From Collybiopsis luxurians FD-317 M1 (taxonomy: Eukaryota; Basidiomycota; Agaricomycetes; Agaricales; Omphalotaceae): a stretch of DNA of 64,000 nt. The translations under genes and the position numbers were made by a program. Below, piece after piece: positions 1-9,854 of the stretch. The notes beneath the pieces were generated by a model. The model made no database searches, had not been told where the DNA came from, and saw nothing but the letters and a program-made list of their open reading frames with translations. The stretch is taken from contig KN834753.1 of NCBI GenBank assembly GCA_000827265.1, forward strand, positions 1,022,686 through 1,086,685, given 5' to 3'. The number at the start of each line of letters is the position of its first letter. Within the stretch, counting starts at the first letter, position 1.

Positions 1-688
1 GATCTTCAAGATGTTCTGCTCTAATACCAGTAACGCGGGGATCGTCCTCGTCCATCACCTCAGAACAGGTTGACAGCATTGAATCAGCATGCCGAAAATT
101 GGGACGACGAAAGGCAGGCCGGTCTTCGTTATCGAAATCGTCAAAGTGATCAGAGTGTTGAGATTTCATCTCGCGGTTGAGTGCATAAAGATCCAGCATT
201 TGAGACGGGATACCGCGTCTCTTGTTCGCCCTCTCTTCTTCCGGGTCGTATTGCTCTTCTTCTGGCTCATACTCTCGAAGAGCAGGATCTTGAGCAAAGC
301 TGACACTGCGGGCAAAAGACAAGCGGCGTGGGCGATTTGAGGGAGAAGCAGAAGGCGCAGCACCGGAACCAGGATAGGTATTTGGCGGAGGAGGGATTTC
401 AGCAGGGTGCTGATAAGATGAAAAGGAGAATTTATCATAGTGGTGCCCAGGAGAAGCGGTAGAAATGCTTGGCCTTTGTGCAAAGTCAGAAGGATCAAGG
501 GGAACTTGGCTGACTGGGCGGGGTGCGGCGTTCTTCATATACGCAGAGTGAACTTGCTGGGCTGGACTCATTCTGTCCTCGACATTTGGATCGGTTGAGG
601 TGTAAGAACGGTTATTTCCAGAGCGAGTATATGCAGAATTCAAGTGAGCTGGATAGTTTGTCTCGCCATTACTGTGTTCAGTTGACAT
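1..688 (-). CDS. PRM10/ThrE-like membrane protein, N-terminal part (runs off the left edge)
   Basis: The frame is open from the ATG at 688 down to base 1 with no stop, giving 229 residues of an incomplete gene. What is visible is a low-complexity cytosolic N-terminus rich in Ser, Pro and Tyr, then an acidic stretch and a segment reading KRRGIPSQMLDLYALNREM, followed by VMDEDDPRVTGIRAEHLED at the edge. From memory this combination precedes the DUF1212/ThrE transporter-like domain of fungal PRM10-type (pheromone-regulated membrane) proteins; the membrane domain itself would lie outside the window, so the family call is inference. The ATG lies only 27 nt below the stop of the GNAT gene and in the same frame. 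No intron is needed in the visible part. Confidence 0.6.
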   Translation of the reverse strand, partial: MSTEHSNGETNYPAHLNSAYTRSGNNRSYTSTDPNVEDRMSPAQQVHSAYMKNAAPRPVSQVPLDPSDFAQRPSISTASPGHHYDKFSFSSYQHPAEIPPPPNTYPGSGAAPSASPSNRPRRLSFARSVSFAQDPALREYEPEEEQYDPEEERANKRRGIPSQMLDLYALNREMKSQHSDHFDDFDNEDRPAFRRPNFRHADSMLSTCSEVMDEDDPRVTGIRAEHLED

Positions 689-715
689 GATTGAAGGAAG
701 GAGAAAGGAAAATGT

Positions 716-1321
716 TTAGATAATATTGAATCCCATATTATTATCCGGTGCCCCCTCTACTGCCTTGAATCCCAGCTTCTCATAAAACTGCCTCGCCCCT
801 ACATTTTTCGGATCCAATCCCAGCCAAACGCCTTTGAGTCCTTCGCCTCGAAGAAATTCTACCGCCATACCGATCAATTTCCTTCCCCATCCCTGCTTTT
901 GATACTCTGGCAGAATATCGATGTGCAGATGCGCAGGTGAGAAATCGATGCAAGCGTCTGGTGCAGTGTGCATGTTTCGCAGCAGATTCATGTACCGCTC
1001 ATCCGCTGGTTTCTTTGCCAAAGTTGGCGGATATTGTTCTGCTAGCTGGGGCCACCAATGTTCTGCCGCATAAGCTTCGAATGCTCGAGTATCCGTGGAT
1101 CCGAGTACGTATCCGACCACTTGATCATCGCGATCATCATCCACCATCACAAATCCCCAAGTTGAAGGGAGTTTCACGTACGGAACAGCATAGGCTAGTC
1201 CGGGAAGTTCCCCATAATCATGAAGAGATTCAGCCGAAGAACCTGCATCTGCAGTGAGCAGACAGATGCGAAACAGAGCTGGTGCATCGGCCTCGAGGGC
1301 TCGGCGTACTGTAATGGTCAT
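716..1321 (-). CDS. GNAT-family N-acetyltransferase
   Basis: A single-exon 201-residue protein. The start at 1321 (MTITVRRALEADAPAL) is chosen over the upstream in-frame ATG at 1369 because the GNAT fold starts directly there. The acetyl-CoA binding motif A region is visible as HIDILPEYQKQGWGRKLI around residues 130-147, followed by the C-terminal NVGARQFYEKLGFKAVEG, both characteristic of GNAT enzymes. It would transfer an acetyl group from acetyl-CoA to an amine; the substrate cannot be told. The motif resembles the stand-alone acetyltransferases related to the C-terminal domain of O-GlcNAcase. It lies head-to-tail between BSD2 (124 bp upstream) and the PRM10-like gene (27 nt downstream). 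Confidence 0.85.
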   Translation of the reverse strand: MTITVRRALEADAPALFRICLLTADAGSSAESLHDYGELPGLAYAVPYVKLPSTWGFVMVDDDRDDQVVGYVLGSTDTRAFEAYAAEHWWPQLAEQYPPTLAKKPADERYMNLLRNMHTAPDACIDFSPAHLHIDILPEYQKQGWGRKLIGMAVEFLRGEGLKGVWLGLDPKNVGARQFYEKLGFKAVEGAPDNNMGFNII

Positions 1322-1445
1322 GATCAAAGAATTGGTACCAAGGCACGATGACTGAGTGTTGACTAGCAACAGCGGTGCAAAGAGTCCAGTATAGTATACA
1401 AGTGTCCATGAGATGAATTCGAAGCATTTAGTATTATGTACACTC

Positions 1446-2957
1446 TTATAAAAGACCTGCCGCCCTCAAATCGTTCTGTAGCCTTCTCTCATTCACTAAT
1501 GCCTCTGTAATCAACCGTGCACGATTCGGATCGTCAGGACTGACGTTCAGCATGAGATCATTCTCGTCTACTTCCTCGTTGGTATTGGCCTCGGCCTGAG
1601 CTTCGATATCCTGCTGATGAGTACTCATGCCGAATCCTTGACGGAAAAAGTCTCGAGTAGATAGGCCTTGAAGACCGAGGACTCGTTCAAAATTAGAACG
1701 AGGGGCATCGCTAGAATTCTGTTGTTGCGAGGCGACAATATTGCGTTCCCAGCGTTTAACGCGCCAGAATCCCAACAGCGAAGTCAACAAGATGAACCAT
1801 CCTTGAACTACGTTGAGCGAAATGAATAAGCCGTGGAATGATATTGACACTTACCAACCGTCATTAAAAAGAATGACAACCACTCTGTTGTAGCATCAGC
1901 TACATACATACTAGTCTGTTCTTCGGTGAGACCGGTTGTGGAAGAGTTGTTGCCGAGGCTCGAGTTGTAGCTCTTGTAAAAGTCACTGGAGCTAGCCTCA
2001 GCAGCAGTGGGGAAGTTTGGTTTGTCTTCGCCAATTCTCCACGTTTCTTCCCATGGATTTTCTTCCCCAATACCACCACCCTCTAGCTTGGCTCGTAGCG
2101 CAAAACCGTATTGAATGAGTGTGATTCCGAGGCCTGCGCGAGATCCCAGTCGCGCAGCGTGCGTAGTATGCAAAAGATAAGTCAAAAGGAAGCCAACAAA
2201 TTGGAATGATATCGAGACAAGCATGTTCCATAGGAAGGAAAAGAGGGAGCCCGTCGGAAGAGAATCGATGATCATTTCACCAATGGAATCTGGTGCAAAG
2301 GGAGCATGCACAGTAGTTTCCCAGTACGGTGGAACAGCGTCGGCCTGAGCAGATGCATATGTGGGAGGAGCATCATTCCGGGCATCTTCCGGTATAACGT
2401 AGGTTTCATCACCTTAAGGATTGTTAAGCATAGAAAAAAAAAACTACATAAGCATTTTACGTACCCTCTTGTATCGTTACCGGACGACTAGGCTTCGCAG
2501 TGACATTGGCAAAGACTCCATCGTTGCCGATACCGCCCCCTATGGCACCCGTGGGAGGGACCTGGGTATAACCCAGCCTTTCGCTATATCTCGAAGGCAG
2601 TATGGATGTTAAAACCTTAGACACCCACGTTCTCCTGGGAGGATTGCGTGACGGCTCAAGGTCGAATGTCGGTACAAAACCATTAGAATTACCATGGTTA
2701 TTCGGCAGAGCGAATGCTGAAGGAGCCGGGGGTGAACCAGGAGGCGGATAGTCGTAGTCGACATTTTCAAAATCATACGATCCAGGAACTTGGGTTGTAT
2801 TTGGCTGTTGGGGGGGAGGAGTGGTGGTACGTATGGTTAAAGGTTGAGATTCAGACGCTTCTTCGTCGTCCGAGTCGTCGAAAGCAGCTTCTAATTCATG
2901 CTGAGCATGCTGGTCGGCTCTTGGGTCATTAGGAAGAGGAGCATAGCGGTTAGACAT
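1446..2957 (-). CDS. BSD2: BSD2/NDFIP-type Rsp5 adaptor (metal homeostasis, vacuolar sorting)
   Basis: Exons 2465-2957, 1855-2412 and 1446-1801 join in frame to 468 residues. The N-terminus is acidic and Pro-rich, the middle carries a PPTY motif (PPxY, the docking site for WW domains of the Rsp5/NEDD4 ubiquitin ligase), and about three hydrophobic segments follow (around SLFSFLWNMLVSISFQFVGF, an internal Gly-rich helix, and WLSFFLMTV-GWFILLTSLLGF spanning the last splice junction). This is the architecture of the NEDD4_Bsd2 family, Golgi/endosome adaptors that send metal transporters and misfolded membrane proteins to the vacuole. Both introns are GT-AG and about 52 nt. It is divergent from the membrane-protein gene at 3208, sharing 250 bp. 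Confidence 0.85.
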
Positions 2958-3207
2958 GATATAAGATTAAGCTGAGATAGAAAGAAATAAAGGAAGGAAG
3001 GCAAGAATGGAATAGCAGTTGAGTTGGACAGTGAGGGAGACGATGAGCAAGCTGTTTGCCACTGTTAGGGACTGTCAGATCACATGATTTACTTAATATC
3101 AGCCCCTGATATCATACAACATTCCCAAGAGTATAGCCCTTAGTTTGATCTTTCACCCCGCTTGACGCGGCTCGTCCTGGAGACAATTCGTTCTCTTTAA
3201 CCGCATT

Positions 3208-4118
3208 ATGTCGACCAATATATCTGCGGCAAGCTCAGTCATAACGTACAGTCCACCAGGAGCTTGGTCGAACAATGGCGATGGAAGCATGACTACTTAT
3301 CATGGTGGTGCTACTGCAGAGTTCCCCTTCAATGGTCAGTCAGGCTTTACCGATGTTGCGGTCCCTCTTCCTTCTACTCACACATCGCAAAGGATCATTT
3401 GTCCAAGTATTTGGGACAATACCACCGGCCAATGAGTCTGCGCCGGTATCGAACTATACGCTGAACGGGACAACCTCTCAATTCAACCGTTCGTCCCTAA
3501 GACATGTACACCACAATCCAGACCAACTCTTTTATCAGTCGCCTTTCGATTTGCCCAGCGGGAATTATACGCTCGTTATAATCTCCATCCAAGATGGTGC
3601 ACAATTCACCTTAGGCACCATCTCTTACGATCCGAGTTTCTCTCCTTCAACCTCCTCTGGGTTTCCTCCAGTATTGCCAACACCAACATCAAGCGTTCCT
3701 TCGTCTGGGAATGCGTCCCGCAAACTCAATGTCGGGGGTATAGTAGGGGGCGTTCTTGCTGCCTTGATAGTCGTCGCAGCCTTGATTGCTTTCGTCTTTC
3801 TTAGGCGAAGACGAAAGCAAAAGGCTGCAAAGGTAAAACACCGTGCTGTGACTCGTGAGCATTCTCTATCTGTAATGTCTCTTCCAATCTCATTGTGCTT
3901 GTTCTGTAGCTTTCGTTACTGAGCGAAATAGTCGTACATCCGCAACCTATGCGATTGGTACACCGACATTGCAAGCTCCGTATGGCAGCTCAGATGAGAA
4001 GATGTCAATTCCTGTCATTGATCCTTCGCATCTTTCTCGCCATGGTAGCACTTACAAACCAAAAATTGATTCGGATGGTGTGCCGCCACCAGAGTTCGGT
4101 TATGGTGCAAGTGTATGA
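3208..4118 (+). CDS. Agaricomycete single-pass membrane protein, extracellular beta-domain
   Basis: Exons 3208-3334, 3393-3854 and 3910-4118 give 265 residues. The first half (YSPPGAW, GATAEFPFNG then SFVQVFGTIPP) is the beta-sandwich-like segment common to a large mushroom family of type I/III membrane proteins; it carries several N-glycosylation sequons. A Ser/Thr/Pro linker follows, then a Gly-Val-Ala-rich transmembrane helix (GGIVGGVLAALIVVAALIAF) with a basic stop-transfer RRRRKQK, and a cytosolic tail of about 70 residues. No N-terminal signal peptide is seen, which is usual for this family. Function is unknown; a cell-surface sensor role is only a guess. The second donor is C|GTGAGC at 3855, which keeps the tail in frame. 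Confidence 0.8.
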
Positions 4119-4377
4119 TACAATGATATTTTTGGTGTGTAAAACCGTAGCGTTTTATCCATTTTGGTTTATATGGACAGTAAATAGTATGAGTAAACTC
4201 TTTCGCAACAGTGCTTGTATCATATCAGCTTTGATAATGCCGCTATCAATGGTATTTAACATGAAGACTTTGTGCTCCAAGAGTCGGGTATGTATAAATG
4301 TAACCATTCTAAACGAGGAGAGTCCTGTATTCAAGCTACTGAGTTAAGAGTTCGTTGTTGCTTTAACCGTAAAATCA

Positions 4378-5241
4378 TCACTGCCCCGCTCTCGATTGCC
4401 CTTCTTCTTCTGGACCTCCGCCCGTCATCACTAGTCGAGCGACACAAGTTAGAACTCGCAGGAAGAATAATGGAATAAGGACACGCACTCAGCACGAGTA
4501 AAGCGGCGGTAATATACATCCAGTATTTCTGAATAAATGATTTTTCGGGTGGAGGCTGTACTGGCGCTCCTTCTGCTGTAAGAGGGGGAGGCGTACGAAG
4601 CTGCGGTCTATAGGGCGGTTAACGTAGCTCTAGGTATAAAATAAGTAAAGACTTACAGAGGAGGTAGTGTTGCCGATCCGTGTACAATAGTCGTGTTCAA
4701 TGAGGCCATTGCATGGAAAGAAGAAGGAAAGGTAGCTTTTCGAGCAGCGCCATGTTTAGGGCATGTTCCATCGTCCGGGATTGGAGAAACAAAGTAGTCT
4801 ATCGCGTACGGAGGTGAATTTTGCGACGAATGACGGGCAAGCAGAGTGATGGACTCGGAGGTAATGAATGGGATATGGCACTGATAGTCGAGACATCAGC
4901 ATCCGACGCGACGTTCTGGGGCATTCGAGACCAAAAGCACATACCAATTTGACCGACGAAATGTCCCATTCTGAGCCTTCCCGCTCCAAAGCCACCTGGT
5001 ATAGAGCATGATCGAGATCTATCAAAGGGCCAGATGACAAGTCTTGAAGATATCTCTCAAAATCCAGCCAGTGCTGGGACAGCGAAGGGGAGGGCCGGAA
5101 TTGAGAATCCAAGCTGTCTATGATCCCGCGCTGTACGAATGAATTTTCTGTATAGCCAGGAACGAATACACGATGGTAGACGTCGACACTGGATGCTATA
5201 GCAAGAACAGGAAGCAAACACGCGTAGGCGGCGAATATCAT
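4378..5241 (-). CDS. EMC10: ER membrane protein complex subunit 10
   Basis: Exons 4945-5241, 4657-4880, 4489-4607 and 4378-4430 give 230 residues. The start at 5241 is chosen because it opens a signal peptide (MIFAAYACLLPVLAIASS); the ATG at 5352 would bury it. The lumenal part contains YQVALEREGSEWDISSVKLC, and the C-terminus reads PPPEKSFIQKYWMYITAALLVL, then after the last intron MMTGGGPEEE and the stop. This is the signal peptide, lumenal domain and single C-terminal helix of EMC10, a subunit of the ER insertase for tail-anchored and multipass proteins. The last intron has a clear CTAAC branch site; reading through it would give a Ser/Arg-rich tail unlike the family. It is convergent with the 3208 gene and divergent from the 5444 gene. 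Confidence 0.72.
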
Positions 5242-5443
5242 GAAGAGATGGAACCTAGCCCGGCGCTTAAACGCATTGCTCAAGTGATCCCAAGATAAGA
5301 TAAGATAAACTGGCCCTTGGAGGGCCGAGACGAATCGCGAACCCCACAGCACGTTTGGCCTAGGACAGGCTTAAATGCAGCCATAAATTCGAGTGACAGT
5401 GAAAAGGTTCCCAGTCTAGCAAGCAGCGCGCATAACCATCGCT

Positions 5444-6118
5444 ATGTTTCATCCAACAGCTCCCTCCTCTCCAGAGGAAGCTTTGATGCCAGAGTCCTCT
5501 CAGCTTGATAAACACCATGGTCATGATAAAAATGACGAAATATCCCTTTCAAAGAGTCCAGCCCTAGGACACTCCTTGTCATTGCTCGATACTCTCTCTG
5601 AATTTTACCAGCTAGAGCGAAAGTGGATTCATCAACAACGCATCTCCCTTCAGGATTCAGAACTTTCCGGGTCGCCTTCATGTTCGGACGAGGCGACCCT
5701 TTGTACAGATACAGAGGGGAAAAGCTCTTCCTCTCCAGATCCCGAGCTTCCCAAAGATGGCAAAACCAAGGCGGAGTCTGACAAGGTTCCTTTACAGTGT
5801 ATCACTGAAGATGTCTCGCAATCGCGAGCTTCAGCCAGTACAATGAGATTTGCGCGATGGCCATGGTCTCCCCGGGTTTTCGAGCTGGAATTACCCTTGC
5901 AACTGCTCAACAGGGGACTTGGCGAGCCTCGACTGATTCTGCCGCCGGCGGGATTTAAAACGAACCTTTCCGAGGAAAAGAGTTGCTCGAACGAGGTCCG
6001 TCTATTGAATACGGAAAACATCCCGATCCTCGATTTATTCGAAAATATGGTCGAAGGGCGCCTAGAAACCTGTCAGAGGATGGACAGGCTGATCAGAGCG
6101 CGCATAACGCAAGACTGA
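5444..6118 (+). CDS. Uncharacterised 224-aa protein
   Basis: A single open frame of 224 residues with good codon usage, divergent from EMC10 with about 200 bp between the starts. I do not recognise a domain. A short helical segment near residues 45-65 (SLLDTLSEFYQLERKWIHQQ) looks like an amphipathic or coiled-coil stretch. It is followed by an acidic Ser-rich linker and a conserved-looking C-terminal part (FELELPLQLLNRGLGEPRL, then NIPILDLFENMVEGRLETC). Just after the stop, a GTGAGT donor at about 6138 and a GACAG acceptor at about 6343 suggest an intron in the 3' UTR, or an alternative C-terminus. Confidence 0.6.
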   Translation: MFHPTAPSSPEEALMPESSQLDKHHGHDKNDEISLSKSPALGHSLSLLDTLSEFYQLERKWIHQQRISLQDSELSGSPSCSDEATLCTDTEGKSSSSPDPELPKDGKTKAESDKVPLQCITEDVSQSRASASTMRFARWPWSPRVFELELPLQLLNRGLGEPRLILPPAGFKTNLSEEKSCSNEVRLLNTENIPILDLFENMVEGRLETCQRMDRLIRARITQD

Positions 6119-7067
6119 CCTCAACGAACAGGCGAATGGTGAGTATATCTCGCCTGTTTGACGTTTGGATCAGTTTTTCACATCGTCCAGTCCTCATTTC
6201 GTTAGCTTTGCTCATAAATACCTCACTGGATGACTGTGTGTTTGGCTGGGGGTGGTTAAGGCTTACCGACTGTGCTTTGAGCTTGGGCTCCTCTGTACTG
6301 TGTGATATCGTACTAATGAGACTGTTCTTGACCTTGACTGACAGCAAAGGGAATACAACATGCTCTAGCCCTAGCAGCCTACTTGCAGATCTGAGATATA
6401 CAGCCGATCCGAGTCGGAAACGTTTAGCTTAAAGTTTCGGTGAACCAGATTGCTTTATGTGAAGCTATGTATACCAATGATGTGACACTCTGTTATGTTT
6501 ACCTTTCGCGGAGAAGTCCTGACCCTGCCTGACCCTTCACCAGATCCAAATCTCAGTTCATGACCACTAGCCCAAAGTCCCAATCATCTTGCGCCATTGT
6601 AGCCACATACCTTGAAGGGACCGACGCAACGGGCGGTAGATCTTTATTAAAACACTTAAGTAATGACCGTACTACGCAACGAAAGGGGATGAGATATGCT
6701 CCGCGTTGCATTAAGGGAAAACGCACTTAGGGACCCGGTCGACCGCCTGACCCTGGTCACCGTATAGAATATTCGGATTGATAAAGCGCCGTTAAAACAA
6801 CGCCCAAGCAGTCGGATCGCCTTTAATTGTGTTCCAAGCAGAACGACATCCCTTTCGGTATATGCTAAAAGTAATCGGTCCAATAGCCTGACGTTAGGCA
6901 TGGCGGAGGTTCTTACCTTCACCTTCATTTCGGAGACATATGAGCGTACAGCCTGCGGAATTCTCTGTTCCATACAATTGGGAAGTTTCCCAACAAAGTG
7001 TGAGATTTCCAGCCACCAAGTTTCCTAAATTGCGAGAATTGCCTTCATATCGATGAGCAATTATCGA
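6119..7067. other. Gene-poor stretch between the 5444 gene and DPH6
   Basis: No convincing gene is seen. A 105-codon open frame on the minus strand (6656-6973) has no recognisable family and lies in the 3' flank of DPH6, so it is not called. A possible 3' UTR intron of the upstream gene accounts for the first 230 bases. Confidence 0.5.
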
Positions 7068-9203
7068 TCAAAACCTCATACCTTGTTCAAAGATAGGCTC
7101 AACCGTTTTCAATACCAACTCTTTCTTTGTGTCAATTTCGGACTCTGAATCCTCCTCTTCGATCCATACTCGTCCAGTATGAAATACGACTTGCTTCTCA
7201 ATCTGTGCACCCTTCGGCAGAGCTTTAACGGCGACTAAAAGTTTCACCGAAACCTGTGCAAAGATATCTAACTGAGCAGTCAAATAAAAGTCGCCAGGGA
7301 ACTCGCAAACCTGGTCTCCGTCATACACAGAGATAGCTTTTCTCACAGCATCGACATATCCCGCGTCGGCTAGCCAATAGACTACTGCTTGAGTAAGTCC
7401 TTCCCATCCGTTTCTGAGCGCTGCCACAACCCGAAGGACGTGTTGCATAGACAAAGCTGTTTCTGCAGCCAGTGATCTCGGAGTTGGCAAGGTGATGCTA
7501 CTCGGTATTAAGCCTATTTGACCGGAAATGAAGAGTCGTTCTTCGGCCTGTAAACCGGGTATCCAGTAAACATACGACGGAATAAAGATTTGACTCTACC
7601 AAGATAGCTTGAGAATACGGTCCAATGTTTGCTGGTGCCCAGTAACTTTGGCTTTGTACATGCAGTGCCTGACGTTCGTGGTTGGCTGTACTTCCAGCAA
7701 ATGCCAAACAGTCTATCCTGACACGAATGCCGGGAGGCAAGTCAAGAGCCACAGTAGCGCGAGAGGGGGGACTAGTCCCGAAGAAAGAAGCGTATACAGT
7801 ATTGACACGAGTAAAATCATCCATTGAAGCCAGAAATAGATTGATATTGATGCTATGAGCGAGATTAAGCTCGTATGACGAAAGACATTCTGCAGACGTA
7901 GAGGTAAGCTCGTCGAAGTGCGTAAGCTCCTTTCACATACCTTGCAGGATATTGAAACACTCTTGAACCTCATCTTCCACTGAACGCTCAGCAAAGTCCT
8001 TGACCTGAACGTTCGTAATCGCTATCCAATTGCCACCTTGTTTGGTGGCAAGAGGAAAATCGGGGTCTAGCTTGTGGAAGGAATCACCTCCCGAGCTCGG
8101 AATGCTATCGCTCTCGACGACAGATTGGCGGACAGCTTCAAATGTTTCATCCAATAACGGAGGGTGAGAAAGCTGGAACATGTCATTGGAAAACCTTTTG
8201 GGTTCTAAGCGTGCATTTTTTATGCGAAGGTATGCTACGGTTGCAAAGTCGTTGTCGGAATGAATGACGGTTTCAACTTCTGTGCTGAATACATGAATAA
8301 GTGAATGAACACCTTTTCGACGTTCGTACTCACAGTACAATGCGGAATTTGAACATCGGACAGTCCAACGTCAGACTTTCGTATTCTCCTCCTTCACCGC
8401 ATACGTGGGAGCCATAGAGATCGTTCTGATAAACTATCTTAGCTTCGGATACGGATAATGGAAAAAGATCATACCAGTTTGGTGAGGGTGGGTTGCATTT
8501 CTGCCAAAGACTTGCCCAGATGGTTCTTGTTGAGGCCAATCCCAGCAACCTTGATGAGAATAGCTTCCATGCCAGCTTCAATCATTTCAGACAAAAGTTC
8601 GCCTTGATTTCGCTGCCAGAGATAGCAAAGGCAAGTCAAAGAAAGACGCTGACATCTTCATCGCCATTGAGAGAGCTGATATATGAAAGTCGCAAAGCTC
8701 ACACATGTTCGACGCGTACGCGTTGATAATTTGACAAGATTGCGCCGACCGACACTCCTTGAATGTCAGGATGACGAGACTGGAAGGAAAGGAGATTGAA
8801 GGAATGAAGAAGGAAGAAATTTCCCAAATATACCTTGACGGTAGCTAGTAGATTGTACAGATCTTCAGTTTCATCGCCTTCTATGCCATGCTTCGAAGTA
8901 CGCGTTCCATACTCTGAACCTTGCTCTATTGCGGTTCCAGCGATGACTCCTCTATAGAGTGGGACATCTAGAGCGCGCGCTACGAATTCGATAGCATCCT
9001 GGCCTACTGTTTGATAGAGATACGAGTCGAGTTCCTCTGGATAAAGATTGACAATGAAGTTTACTGATTTGGGATATTCAAGTACCTTTTCCTTGCTCGG
9101 GACGCAGAGAAGCAGCAGCTACAAGCTGGTGACCGTTTTGGTGACAGTGTAATAGGTTGAAGCAACTGTCTTTGCCGCCACTCAGAAGAGCGATATATTT
9201 CAT
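7068..9203 (-). CDS. DPH6: Diphthine-ammonia ligase with two RidA-like domains
   Basis: Eight exons (9086-9203, 8834-9036, 8703-8779, 8475-8655, 8334-8425, 7941-8284, 7600-7889, 7068-7547) give 594 residues. The start at 9203 opens the PP-loop ATPase with MKYIALLSGGKDS, the AMP-forming signature. The ATPase domain runs through AGIGLNKNHLGKSLAEMQP to GGEYESLTLDCPMF, and two YjgF/RidA-like halves follow (MDDFTRVNTVYASFF with SYWAPANIGPYSQAI, then RLFISGQIGLIPSS). This is the fungal DPH6 architecture: it catalyses the last, ATP- and ammonia-dependent amidation of diphthine on the eEF2 histidine. Every intron is about 48-52 nt and the frame closes exactly. Upstream is a 651-bp divergent promoter region shared with the sugar transporter. 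Confidence 0.93.
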
Positions 9204-9854
9204 TAAGGAGAATGAGATGCTCGGATGCCGGACGGCAAGTGAGCTGCGGCAGTATGTAATATATGGTAAAATGCCAATAAGTAATCCGAAGCTAACTCGG
9301 AAAATCGGACCGATAGTCGTTTCCATCGTCAACTGGAAGAGAAATCTGGCTATGGAAATTAAGCATCACCCTGACAAGCAACCAGACAGGAGCTCCGGAC
9401 CAGACAACTGCTCGGCCCTCGGCTCAACATTACATATGTATATGTTTTTTGAGGGTGACCCCATTTGTGGTGCCTGTCGGGCTAAACTATAATCGAATCC
9501 ACAGAATGACGCACCAAACCTCGGAAAAATGAAATTCCAACTAGTAGAAAGCTCGAGTGTGTATCACTCTGTGGTTCTCAATCTCAGGCCAGAGGAATGG
9601 TACTAGGTAGATTGGGAGAATGAGATACCAGAACACGTCGGCGGAGGTGCTGGCGTTCTGATTGGGACATGTGTAAACTGATCTTCCAACGAGGGGTTAC
9701 CAAATTCTGCCAGTGGGGCTTCTGTTATCAAACTTGATTACTCCACCTCGTCAAAAAAAAAAAAAAAGTCGGTGTCCGACGGATATATTTAAAGGATGGT
9801 TTTAGGCGTCGTTATCCTTCACTTTCCCCCTTTCTTCTTCCCCGTCCTGTCGCA
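9204..9854. promoter_or_regulatory. Divergent promoter region between DPH6 and the sugar transporter
   Basis: 651 bp without a gene. It contains a 15-nt A tract near 9754-9768 and a good TATA element, TATATTTAAA at 9784-9793, 61 nt before the transporter ATG, followed by a pyrimidine-rich (CT) leader typical of highly expressed fungal genes. Confidence 0.6.
9784..9793 (+). promoter_or_regulatory. TATA element of the sugar transporter
   Basis: TATATTTAAA sits 61 nt before the ATG at 9855, followed by a C/T-rich stretch that would carry the transcription start. Confidence 0.6.

Noticed and set aside
6656..6973. 105-codon frame in the 3' flank of DPH6
   Set aside because: No domain, no splice support and no family I recognise; likely chance.
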